Origin: Secundilactobacillus pentosiphilus
GTDB lineage: Bacteria > Bacillota > Bacilli > Lactobacillales > Lactobacillaceae
Direction: 5' to 3'
DNA length: 64,000 nt
Assembly (NCBI RefSeq): GCF_002217985.1
Contig: NZ_BCMI01000001.1
Span: forward strand, 124,001 to 188,000
The translations under genes and the position numbers were made by a program. Shown piece after piece: positions 33,864-42,418 of the stretch. Every line of letters starts with the position of its first letter. The stretch's first letter is position 1. The notes below the pieces were generated by a model. That model was given only the letters and a program-made list of their open reading frames with translations. It had not been told where the DNA came from and made no database searches.

Positions 33864-35501
33864 ATGGCTATGAAGTTGAGCAGAACTTTGGCGTTAGGGG
33901 CTGTTTCGGGGACTTCTTTGCTATTATTAGGGGCGTGCGGCTCAAAAAATAGTCAGCACTTGGCCAGCAATCAGACATTGCACTGGGTGGTGACAGCCAA
34001 TTTACCCACCATGGATCCGTCAAAATCAACGGATGTTGTTAGTGATGGCGTTTTAAATAACGTTGACGAGGGCCTGCTTAGAATCGGACAGAACTCGAAA
34101 CTGCGGCCCGGAGTTGCCAACGCGTATCACGTTTCCAAAAATGGTAAAATCTGGACGTTTGATCTGCGTCATTCTAAATGGAGCAACGGCGCACCTGTCA
34201 CCGCCAACGACTTTGTTTATGGTTGGAGACGAACAGTCAAGCCAAGTACGGCGTCACAGTTTGCTTACCTGTATAATCACGTTAAAAACTATCGAGCCGT
34301 CAATCAGGGCAAAAAGGCACCTGCTAAACTTGGTGTTAAGGCCCGCGGTAAGTATCAGTTAGTTGTAACGCTGTTACGGCCACAGCGCTATTTTAAGTAC
34401 CTCGTGGCGTCACAGGCGTTTCTGCCGCAGAATCGGCAAGAAGTTCAGCGTTATGCTTCAAAGTACGCTACCAATTCTCGTAGAGCAGTTTATAACGGGC
34501 CGTTTAAACTGACCGGCTGGAACGGGACTAATGATGACTGGACGCTAGCCAAGAACCAGCAATACTGGAACGCGAAAGCCACTAAGCTTAAAGCAGTGAA
34601 ATACCAGGTGATCAAGGACCAGGGAACTTGGCTAAGTCAGTATCAAAGCGGTAAAGTCGATGAATTGATCACCGACGGGCCGCAGTACCGGGAATTGAAA
34701 AATTCACCCGATATGCATGTCCGCAATTCAGCATCCATGTTTTACCTGGAATTTAATCAGCGCGACGGTTTCTTTAAGCATAATCTTTATGCACGCCGAG
34801 CGATTTCGCTGGCAATCGATAAACGGTCGTTTACGCATAATATTTTAGCGGACGGTTCTCAGCCGCCGAAGGGCTTAGTCCCAACCAAGCTAGCCAAGAA
34901 GGACAGCATCGACTTTGCCAATGCAGCCTACGTTAAGTCAGGGACGACTTACAACGTGAAACGGGCCCGTGTACTGTGGCAAAAAGCCTTGCGGCAGTCT
35001 GGCCGGTCCAGTGTAACGTTGAACCTGCTGGCAGATGACACGCCGAATGGCAAGCGGACGGTTGAATTTGTTCAGAGTCAAATGGCGGAGCTGCCTGGGT
35101 TGAAGCTGACGACCACGACCGTACCCTTTAACGTGCGGCTTGACCGTTCCACACAGGGAAATTTTGATATGGTCGTTGGCGGCTGGATCGCTGATTTTCC
35201 GGATCCGATTTCGTTTAGCGCGTTGTTTACTTCCAATAATGCGTATAATCGCGGACAGTGGAAAAATCGGGCTTATGATACGGCCGTTAAAAACGCTGAG
35301 GGTCAGGATGCAAATGATCCGGATGCCCGCTGGAACGATTTAGTTAGCGCTGAAAAAACGTTGATGCAGCAGCAGGGTATCGTGCCGTTATACCAGCCGA
35401 CTCAAGCGCAGATGATCAAACCGTATGTTCATGGGTTGCAATACTTCCCAACGGGCGCTCAATGGGATTTCAGTCGGGCGTATATTGTTCATCATAAATA
35501 A
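33864..35501 (+). CDS. oppA: Oligopeptide-binding lipoprotein OppA
   Basis: A 545-residue SBP family 5 protein. The signal peptide ends in LLLLGAC, so Cys25 is the lipid attachment site. The mature part has TLHWVVTANLPTMDPSKSTDV, ANDFVYGWRRTVKP and VVGGWIADFPDPISF, typical of peptide-binding proteins. GAGGGAG at 33853-33859 could serve the ATG at 33864 or the one at 33870. First gene of a five-gene operon that imports peptides of several residues. Confidence 0.93.
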   Translation: MAMKLSRTLALGAVSGTSLLLLGACGSKNSQHLASNQTLHWVVTANLPTMDPSKSTDVVSDGVLNNVDEGLLRIGQNSKLRPGVANAYHVSKNGKIWTFDLRHSKWSNGAPVTANDFVYGWRRTVKPSTASQFAYLYNHVKNYRAVNQGKKAPAKLGVKARGKYQLVVTLLRPQRYFKYLVASQAFLPQNRQEVQRYASKYATNSRRAVYNGPFKLTGWNGTNDDWTLAKNQQYWNAKATKLKAVKYQVIKDQGTWLSQYQSGKVDELITDGPQYRELKNSPDMHVRNSASMFYLEFNQRDGFFKHNLYARRAISLAIDKRSFTHNILADGSQPPKGLVPTKLAKKDSIDFANAAYVKSGTTYNVKRARVLWQKALRQSGRSSVTLNLLADDTPNGKRTVEFVQSQMAELPGLKLTTTTVPFNVRLDRSTQGNFDMVVGGWIADFPDPISFSALFTSNNAYNRGQWKNRAYDTAVKNAEGQDANDPDARWNDLVSAEKTLMQQQGIVPLYQPTQAQMIKPYVHGLQYFPTGAQWDFSRAYIVHHK

Positions 35502-35611
35502 TAATCGTGTTGTTTAAACCATTGACGAAGTTGGGCTTCACTCCCAGCTTTGTTTTCAAATTGTTAAGTAAAAGAGCATTAATAATAGTAAGCAGAATGA
35601 GGGGTATTTTC

Positions 35612-36541
35612 ATGGCGAAATATTTATTAAAGCGGATTTTTTATCTGCTGTTAACTTTATTCATCGTCATCACCGTGACGTTTTTCCTAATGAAATTATT
35701 GCCGGGGACGCCACTGCAAAACCAACAAAAGTTGTCGCCAGCAGAGCAGCACCTGATTTTAAAACAGTACGGGTTAACGAAACCCATCTGGCAGCAATAT
35801 TTGACTTACGTTGTCGGTGTCTTCCAGGGTAACTTTGGGACTTCCTTCCAGTTCAGTGATCAGCCGGTTTCCTACTTGATTTCAAGTCGAATTGGACCGT
35901 CTTTGCTGCTGGGAACGCAAGCCATGATCATTGGTGTGATTCCAGGAATCCTGGTAGGTGCTTTAGGCGCCATCAAGAAAAACACCTGGATTGATACTAC
36001 TGCCACCATCGTTTCGATCCTCGGGATCTCAATTCCAAGTTTCGTGCTGGCGGTTTTGCTGCAGTACTTTGTCGGTTTAAAGCTGCACTGGTTCCCAATT
36101 GCTGACTGGGGCGGCTTTGCTTACACCGTTTTGCCAACCCTTGCGCTGGCCGCGTCACCGTTTGCGGATACGGCGCGGTTTACCCGAACGGAAATGGTGG
36201 ACGTATTGAATTCCGACTACATTGAACTGGCTAGGGCTAAAGGGCTCAGTAAGTGGGGCGTGATTTATCACCACGCACTGCGAAACAGTTTGATCCCGGT
36301 GGTCACAATCATTGGACCACTGGCGGTCAACATTATGACCGGTTCCATGGTGATTGAAAACATTTTCTCAATTCCCGGTATTGGTGAACAATTTGTTAAG
36401 TCGATCCTGACCAACGATTATCCAACCATCATGGCGGTCACCATTGTCTACAGTGTCATGTTGATGGTGGTGCTGCTGATCACCGATATCGTATACGGAA
36501 TTATCGATCCGCGAATTCGGCTTTCCGGCAAAAGTAATTAA
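35612..36541 (+). CDS. oppB: Oligopeptide ABC permease OppB
   Basis: A 309-residue permease with six helices. The N terminus MAKYLLKRIFYLLLTLFIV and ELARAKGLSKWGVIYHHALRNSLIPV (EAA loop) are characteristic. The frame is open from 35507 but the ATG at 35612 has GAGGGG at a proper distance and begins with the family start. The C terminus YGIIDPRIR is conserved. It pairs with OppC to form the channel. About 110 bases separate it from oppA, with no clear terminator in between. Confidence 0.93.
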   Translation: MAKYLLKRIFYLLLTLFIVITVTFFLMKLLPGTPLQNQQKLSPAEQHLILKQYGLTKPIWQQYLTYVVGVFQGNFGTSFQFSDQPVSYLISSRIGPSLLLGTQAMIIGVIPGILVGALGAIKKNTWIDTTATIVSILGISIPSFVLAVLLQYFVGLKLHWFPIADWGGFAYTVLPTLALAASPFADTARFTRTEMVDVLNSDYIELARAKGLSKWGVIYHHALRNSLIPVVTIIGPLAVNIMTGSMVIENIFSIPGIGEQFVKSILTNDYPTIMAVTIVYSVMLMVVLLITDIVYGIIDPRIRLSGKSN

Positions 36542-36557
36542 TGAGGAGGCAAAATAA

Positions 36558-37580
36558 ATGGCTGATGAAGTAAAGCTTCCCGCAGATAGTTTTGAACCTC
36601 TTGATAAGTCAAAACATCTCGACAGTGAAAAAATTGCAGCGCCTAACCTGACTTTTATGCAGGATGCATGGCGTCGCTTAAAAAAGAATAAAAGTGCCAT
36701 CATTGCGATGGTTATTCTCGTGATTTTCTTTGTGTTAGCGTTTGGTTCAGCGTTTTTTTCACCGCATAATCCTAACGCGGTCAATCCCCAGTATGCGAAC
36801 TTACCGCCGAAGTGGCCGGGCTTGAACATTAACGGTGTCAACGGGACACTGGTTCAGGCTGGCACCCGGGTCAATGCTTACCAGGCAGCTGGTGCAGGAG
36901 CTGGCGTGCACTACTGGTTAGGGACCGATTACCTAGGACGTGATATGTTATCCAGAATCCTCTTTGGGACCCGGATTTCTCTAACGGTTGCGGTCGTGGC
37001 AACCGCCGTTGATCTGCTGATCGGTGTTACCTTCGGGCTCTTTTCCGGCTGGAAAGGCGGTTGGATCGATAACTTCATGCAACGGGTGATTGAGATTATC
37101 ATGTCGATTCCAACGCTGGTTGTGGTTGTGCTGCTGATTTTGATTTTAAAGCCCGGCATGATGTCAATAACGCTAGCCATTGCGTTCTCAAGCTGGACGA
37201 CAATGGCCCGGCTGATACGAGCCCAAACACTAGAGTTAAAGGAACAAGAGTACGTACTGGCAGCTAAAACGTTAGGTGAAAGTTCGTTTAAGATTGCCTT
37301 TAAGCACTTGCTGCCTAACCTGTCCAGTATCATTATCATTCAAACGATGTTCACCATTCCAAGTGCCATCTTCTTCGAAGCGTTCCTGTCCTTCGTTGGG
37401 ATCGGAATTAGTGCACCACAGGCATCACTTGGGACGTTGTTGAACGATGGTCAAAAGAACTTTCAATTTTTACCATATCAAATGTGGTATCCAGCCATCG
37501 TACTGTCAGTGATCATGATTGCCTTTAACATTTTCGCTGACGGTCTGCGTGACGCCTTTGATCCGCAAACGAAAGAGTAG
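36558..37580 (+). CDS. oppC: Oligopeptide ABC permease OppC
   Basis: A 340-residue permease. A polar cytoplasmic N-terminal tail, then helix 1 (about 45-65) and an external loop with GTDYLGRDMLSRIL, the usual OppC mark. The EAA loop is VLAAKTLGESSFKIAFKHLLPN and the C terminus is NIFADGLRDAFDP. GAGGAGG precedes the ATG, 16 bases after oppB. Confidence 0.93.
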   Translation: MADEVKLPADSFEPLDKSKHLDSEKIAAPNLTFMQDAWRRLKKNKSAIIAMVILVIFFVLAFGSAFFSPHNPNAVNPQYANLPPKWPGLNINGVNGTLVQAGTRVNAYQAAGAGAGVHYWLGTDYLGRDMLSRILFGTRISLTVAVVATAVDLLIGVTFGLFSGWKGGWIDNFMQRVIEIIMSIPTLVVVVLLILILKPGMMSITLAIAFSSWTTMARLIRAQTLELKEQEYVLAAKTLGESSFKIAFKHLLPNLSSIIIIQTMFTIPSAIFFEAFLSFVGIGISAPQASLGTLLNDGQKNFQFLPYQMWYPAIVLSVIMIAFNIFADGLRDAFDPQTKE

Positions 37581-37593
37581 GTGAAGTTAAACA

Positions 37594-38691
37594 ATGCAAA
37601 GTAATGAAACTATTTTGAAGGTCAACCACCTCAAAATCAACTTCAACACCTACGCTGGGACTGTGAAGGCCATTCGTGACGTCAGTTTTGACCTGAAAAA
37701 GGGTGAAACGCTAGCCATTGTTGGTGAATCCGGTTCTGGTAAGACGGTAACGACCCGGTCGATCATGGGCTTACTAGCGAATAATGCGGTGGTTGAAGGC
37801 GGCAGCATTCAGTTTCACGGCAAAGACGTGTTGAAGATGTCGCAAAAAGATCTGGAAGGCCTACGTGGCGCCAAGATTGCCCAAATTTTCCAAGATCCCA
37901 TGACGTCGCTTGACCCAACAATGCGCATCGGGCGCCAAATCGCTGAACCGCTGATGGTGCATAGGGGTGTTAAAAAAGAAAAGGCGATGTCACAGGCTTT
38001 GGAGATGATGAAACTAGTTGGAATCACCGATGCCGAAAACCGGATCAACGACTACCCGCACCAATTTTCAGGTGGGATGCGGCAACGGATCGTCATTGCC
38101 ATCGCACTGATCAACTACCCGGAAATTCTGATTGCAGACGAACCTACCACGGCCTTGGACGTGACGATTCAAGCCCAAATCTTAAATCTCATGCGTGAGC
38201 TGCAGGATAAGATCTCAACTTCCATCATTTTCATCACCCATGATTTAGGTGTTGTTGCCGGCATGGCGGACCGAGTAGCGGTGATGTATGCTGGTAAGAT
38301 CGTGGAGTACGGAACGGTTGACGAAATCTTCTACAACCCGAAGCACCCGTACACTTGGGGGCTTTTAAGCTCCATGCCAACTTTGGATACGCATAGTGAA
38401 GAACTGGCTTCGATTCCGGGCACGCCGCCAGATTTACTGGATCCGCCAAAGGGTGATGCCTTTGCGCCACGGAACCCGTATGCGTTGAAGATCGATACCG
38501 AAAAGCAACCCCCGTTTTTCAAGGTTTCTAATACGCATTATGCGGCTACTTGGTTACTGCATCCAGATGCACCACAAGTCACGCCGCCCAAACAAATTAT
38601 TGAACGGCAAAAAAAGTTTGCTGAAATGCAGCGTGAAGCTGCAGCTAAAAACCAGCATCATCAAATCGAAGAAGAGGAGGAACAGCAATAA
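37594..38691 (+). CDS. oppD: Oligopeptide ABC ATPase OppD
   Basis: A 365-residue ATPase. Walker A GESGSGKTV, signature FSGGMRQRIVIA, Walker B EILIADEPTTALDV. The C-terminal oligopeptide ATPase extension (PKHPYTWGLLSSMPTLDT, then the PPDLLDPPKGDAFAPRN segment) normally carries the Cys residues of an iron-sulfur cluster in part of the family; these Cys are absent here. The end is Glu-rich (EEEEEQQ). Its stop and the oppF start share one base (TAATG). Confidence 0.92.
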   Translation: MQSNETILKVNHLKINFNTYAGTVKAIRDVSFDLKKGETLAIVGESGSGKTVTTRSIMGLLANNAVVEGGSIQFHGKDVLKMSQKDLEGLRGAKIAQIFQDPMTSLDPTMRIGRQIAEPLMVHRGVKKEKAMSQALEMMKLVGITDAENRINDYPHQFSGGMRQRIVIAIALINYPEILIADEPTTALDVTIQAQILNLMRELQDKISTSIIFITHDLGVVAGMADRVAVMYAGKIVEYGTVDEIFYNPKHPYTWGLLSSMPTLDTHSEELASIPGTPPDLLDPPKGDAFAPRNPYALKIDTEKQPPFFKVSNTHYAATWLLHPDAPQVTPPKQIIERQKKFAEMQREAAAKNQHHQIEEEEEQQ

Positions 38692-39659
38692 TGGAGCTTG
38701 ATAACGCTAAAAAAGTGCTTGAAGTTCGTCATTTAAAGCAGTATTTCAACGTTGGCAAACGCGATGAAGTTAAAGCTGTTGACGATATCTCCTTCGATAT
38801 TTATGAGGGTGAAACCTTTGGTCTGGTGGGTGAATCCGGTTCAGGTAAAACGACTACTGGCCGCGCAATTATTCACTTGTATCGGCCAACCAGCGGGTCG
38901 ATTAAGTTTAATGGTCAAGAGATCATCGGCTTAAAAGACCATCAGAAAATGCAGCAGTTTCGACGCGACATGCAGATGATTTTTCAAGACCCCTATGCTT
39001 CCTTGAATCCGCGGATGAAAGTCAAGGATATTGTGGCAGAAGGCATCGACATTAACCACCTGGCCAAAAGCGACGCGGACCGCAGCAAGCAAGTGGCCGA
39101 TTTACTGGCTACCGTTGGGTTGAACCGTGACCATGCCAGCCGTTACCCCCACGAATTTTCTGGCGGGCAGCGGCAACGGATTGGAATCGCGCGGGCCTTG
39201 GCTGTGCAGCCGAAGTTTATCATTGCTGATGAACCGATCTCTGCTCTAGATGTTTCCATTCAAGCGCAAGTGGTCAACTTGTTGAAGAAATTGCAGCGTG
39301 AACGGAAACTCACTTACCTGTTCATCGCCCATGACTTATCGATGGTGAAGTACATTTCCGATCGCATTGGCGTGATGCACTACGGCCGGATGCTGGAAGT
39401 GGGGACGTCGGATGAAGTTTACAACCATCCGTTGCATGACTACACCAGAAGTTTACTTTCGGCGGTACCGGTGCCAGATCCAGAGTTTGAACGGACGCGG
39501 ACCCAGATCAAGTACGATCCGAAGTACGAAGACGGGTCTAAGAAACGTGAATTAGTGGAAATTGTGCCCCATCACTTTGTCCAATGCAGTCAGGATGAGA
39601 TCCCGATGTATAGGGAGAGAGCGGAGAAAATGGGGCTGAGCGTGAAAGAACTCGGGTAG
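38691..39659 (+). CDS. oppF: Oligopeptide ABC ATPase OppF
   Basis: A 322-residue ATPase pairing with OppD. Walker A GESGSGKTT, signature FSGGQRQRIGIARALA, Walker B FIIADEPISALDV. The C-terminal extension is present (VPVPDPEFERTRTQIKYDPKYEDG, then HFVQCSQDEIPMY). Its last codons lie in a 21-nt unit (39638-39658) that is repeated immediately after the stop and forms the left end of palindromic element C, so the extreme C terminus (SVKELG) may have been reshaped by that element. Confidence 0.92.
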   Translation: MELDNAKKVLEVRHLKQYFNVGKRDEVKAVDDISFDIYEGETFGLVGESGSGKTTTGRAIIHLYRPTSGSIKFNGQEIIGLKDHQKMQQFRRDMQMIFQDPYASLNPRMKVKDIVAEGIDINHLAKSDADRSKQVADLLATVGLNRDHASRYPHEFSGGQRQRIGIARALAVQPKFIIADEPISALDVSIQAQVVNLLKKLQRERKLTYLFIAHDLSMVKYISDRIGVMHYGRMLEVGTSDEVYNHPLHDYTRSLLSAVPVPDPEFERTRTQIKYDPKYEDGSKKRELVEIVPHHFVQCSQDEIPMYRERAEKMGLSVKELG

Positions 39660-39779
39660 AGCGTGAAAAGACTCGATTAGAACCCAGAGTGTAACGAAAA
39701 AAACAGGTAGGTCCTTGAACTTTAGGACGTACCTGTTTTTTTCGTTACACGGCCGGGCTCTGAGTTCTTGAACGCGTTA
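39659..39779 (+). repeat. Nested palindromic element, copy C
   Basis: About 121 nt following oppF. Left end GAGCGTGAAAAG, right end TTGAACGCGTT; nested stems AACCCAGAG/CTCTGAGTT, GTGTAACGAAAAAAACAGGT and its complement, and a loop with TTGAACTTTA. The same architecture as copies A and B. The inner T run makes it a strong potential terminator between oppF and the ABC exporter gene, which converge here. Confidence 0.8.
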
Positions 39780-39803
39780 CGACTATATAAAAGCGAACTG
39801 GGT

Positions 39804-41582
39804 TTATTCAAATTGAGCGTCATACAGCTTCTTATAAGCCCCATCAGCCTTCAAAAGACTCTCATGTGTCCCAGTCTCAACCACTTGCCCATTTTCTAAC
39901 ACAATAATCTGATCCGCATCGTGAATGGTGGACAGGCGGTGTGCGATGACTAGGGACGTACGGGACTCCAGCAGGTTATTCAACGCGTGCTGGATGGCTT
40001 TTTCAGATTGGTTGTCCAGACTGGCGGTTGCTTCATCTAAAATGATGATGGGCGCGTTTTTCAGCAAGGCGCGGGCAATCGATACCCGCTGTTTTTGGCC
40101 CCCGGAAAGTTTGACACCGCGTTCACCAACTTGGGTATCCAGCTGGTCCGGTAACTCACGGATAAAGGTATCCAGGTCGGCTAGCTTAGCCACTTCCCAC
40201 ACTTCTTCGTCAGTGGCGTCTGGCCGACCGTACAAAATGTTGTTGCGGATGCTGCCATCGATAATAAAGATGTCTTGGGAAACGATGGCGATGTGCTGTC
40301 GCAGCGACGAGATGTCGATAGCTTGAATTGGCAGATCGTCAAAGGTAATACTGCCGCTTTCTAAATCATAGAACCGGTCAATCAAGCGGGTAATGGTGGT
40401 TTTGCCGGAACCTGACCGGCCAACTAGGGCCGTGGTCTTACCGTACGGGATCGTAAAGCTGATATCTTTCAGTGTGGCGTCGTGTGTACCAGGATGTTTG
40501 GTTGCATCGTAATTGAAGTTGACGTGACTAAGGACAATGCCCTTAGAAAATTTTGGGAACGGCTTGGCGTCTGCTGCGTTTAGCACTTGTGGCTGTTCCT
40601 GCAAAATTGATTGGATGCGCCCGTAGGAGACCAGGGACTGCTGCAGCTGGTTCAAGAGCCGGGTAAACGCCTGGATCGGTGACTGAACCATGGCCACGTA
40701 ACTTAAGTAGGCAACCAGTTGACCAACTGTCAGTTGCCCCTTGATGATAAAATAGGCGCCTAATGCCAGTACGATGGCGATCCCCAGTGTATTGATCCCG
40801 TCGATTAGCGGTGAGAAAATGGCCTGATTTTGACCGGCAGAAATCATGTCTTTTCGGTTAGTATCGGCGAAATGATCAAACCGCTGTGCTTCGGTAGCCT
40901 CGCTGTTGAAGCTTTTAATGAGGTCGATTTGAGTGAGGGTCTGCTGCATCTGGTTTGACATTCGTGCTTGTGAGCGGCGAGCGTTCGTAAAGGCGGTTCG
41001 GATGCGCACCCGAAAGACCCGGTAAACGAGAAACATCAGCGGAAAGGTGAGGCTGACGGCTAGAGCCATTTCCCAGTTGATGTAGAAAATCAGTGCCAAA
41101 ACGCCCACGAAGGTAAATAGGTTGCCGATCATGTTGAGCATGTTGGCCGAAATGAGGCTTTGTAAATTATTGATGTCACTAGTCAGCCGGGTCATCAGAT
41201 CGCCGGTTTTACTGGCTTCAAAGAAACTGGTATCTAACTTTAACAAGTATTCGTACAGCTGGTTGCGCAGCTCTGTGATGGCGTTTTGACTCATGACGGT
41301 CATGTAATAAGCCGAAATGTAGGTAAAAATGCCAAAGACGATAGCTGTCAGCAGCAAGACAGCAATGGCCGCGATCAGCCACTGAAAGTTTTGCTGCGGG
41401 ATCACCTTATCGATAATGAACTGCTCAATCTGCGGCATCACGAACTGCAGCAGCGTGATCACGGTTAACGCCATGATATTTAGTACCAGCAGCCAGCGCT
41501 TTTTGAGTACCTTGCTGAAAACGAAGCGAAACATTTCTATCAGCGAGCCGTTTGACTTGGACTCAGTTTGTTTATCTGCCAT
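39804..41582 (-). CDS. ABC exporter (fused membrane and ATPase domains)
   Basis: A 592-residue half-transporter: six membrane helices (about 25-310) then an ATPase domain with Walker A GRSGSGKTT, signature LSGGQKQRVSIAR and Walker B IIILDEATASLD. The type is BmrA/LmrA/MsbA-like and would work as a homodimer to export drugs or lipids. The frame is open from 41657, but GGGGGTG at about 41590 fits the ATG at 41582, giving MADKQTESKS. It stands alone; the phosphatase operon upstream has its own terminator. Confidence 0.9.
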   Translation of the reverse strand: MADKQTESKSNGSLIEMFRFVFSKVLKKRWLLVLNIMALTVITLLQFVMPQIEQFIIDKVIPQQNFQWLIAAIAVLLLTAIVFGIFTYISAYYMTVMSQNAITELRNQLYEYLLKLDTSFFEASKTGDLMTRLTSDINNLQSLISANMLNMIGNLFTFVGVLALIFYINWEMALAVSLTFPLMFLVYRVFRVRIRTAFTNARRSQARMSNQMQQTLTQIDLIKSFNSEATEAQRFDHFADTNRKDMISAGQNQAIFSPLIDGINTLGIAIVLALGAYFIIKGQLTVGQLVAYLSYVAMVQSPIQAFTRLLNQLQQSLVSYGRIQSILQEQPQVLNAADAKPFPKFSKGIVLSHVNFNYDATKHPGTHDATLKDISFTIPYGKTTALVGRSGSGKTTITRLIDRFYDLESGSITFDDLPIQAIDISSLRQHIAIVSQDIFIIDGSIRNNILYGRPDATDEEVWEVAKLADLDTFIRELPDQLDTQVGERGVKLSGGQKQRVSIARALLKNAPIIILDEATASLDNQSEKAIQHALNNLLESRTSLVIAHRLSTIHDADQIIVLENGQVVETGTHESLLKADGAYKKLYDAQFE

Positions 41583-41672
41583 AAAAATCACCCCCGATAT
41601 GCGTTCGGTTTTAATCCGTTCGCTAATGTAGCACGGGGGGCAACGGGTTGCAAACAAATCGATTGGGGATTC

Positions 41673-41710
41673 AAAAAAGCCGACATCAGCGTTAACTCGC
41701 TGATACCGGC
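41673..41710 (-). terminator. Intrinsic terminator of the phosphatase operon
   Basis: On the minus strand GCCGGTATCAGCG pairs with CGCTGATGTCGGC (two G-U pairs), followed by six T residues. Confidence 0.85.
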
Positions 41711-41729
41711 CCCGGTATAAATAAAATAG

Positions 41730-42392
41730 TTAATCTAACTGATCGTCGACGCGATTGTAGTAAGCCACGGAAATATTGCTCCCGTGAACCTCTAACTTGG
41801 TAACTGAACCGTTCAGTGCGGAAACCGCCACATCGATGTCTGGCTGGAAGCGTGACACGATACTGCGGATGGTCGTGCCGTGGCTGGCCACTAGGACTTT
41901 GTCGCCGTCGACGCAATCGTGCAGCAACGTGTCAAACCCGGGCTGCAGCCGGGCCCAGTAGGCGGCGTCATCTTCCGCATCGTGGAAGGGGTCTTGCGCC
42001 GCAATGCGGTCCCGCAAGCCTTCAATGGTGTAGGCGGTGATCATCGCGTTATAGGTATTGTGACCATCTGGCCCGCCGATCATGTGCCAGGTTTGGTTTT
42101 CGTCATTCCCTTCAAAGTAGCCGAAGTTTTCTTCGCGGAAAGCCGGGTTGACAATGGCCTGTTTGACCGTGCCACTATTGGCCGCCAAGATGTACGCGGC
42201 CGTTTTTTGCGCGCGGTCAGAATCGCTGGTATAGGCCTTAGTGAAGGGGATGTGCGCGAGTCGCTGACCGGCTAACTGGGCGTCTTTAACACCCTTATCA
42301 GTCAGTGCCGCGTCGACCCAGCCCTGAATACGGTGGTACTTGTTGAGAACGGTTTGCCCGTGACGGACAAAGTAAATGTCAAAATTAGCCAA
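41730..42392 (-). CDS. Histidine phosphatase (phosphoglycerate mutase) family protein
   Basis: A 220-residue member of the branch-1 histidine phosphatase superfamily. The catalytic RHGQT motif is in FVRHGQTVLN near residue 10, and the second His is in LVASHGTTIRSIV. The length and lack of the long insertion exclude glycolytic GpmA, so a broad-specificity phosphatase is likelier. Start TTG with GGAGG nine bases upstream. It follows the antiporter gene by 26 bases and is co-transcribed with it; why the two pair is unknown. Confidence 0.87.
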   Translation of the reverse strand: MANFDIYFVRHGQTVLNKYHRIQGWVDAALTDKGVKDAQLAGQRLAHIPFTKAYTSDSDRAQKTAAYILAANSGTVKQAIVNPAFREENFGYFEGNDENQTWHMIGGPDGHNTYNAMITAYTIEGLRDRIAAQDPFHDAEDDAAYWARLQPGFDTLLHDCVDGDKVLVASHGTTIRSIVSRFQPDIDVAVSALNGSVTKLEVHGSNISVAYYNRVDDQLD

Positions 42393-42418
42393 GAAATTGC
42401 CTCCAAAAAGTGATTTTA

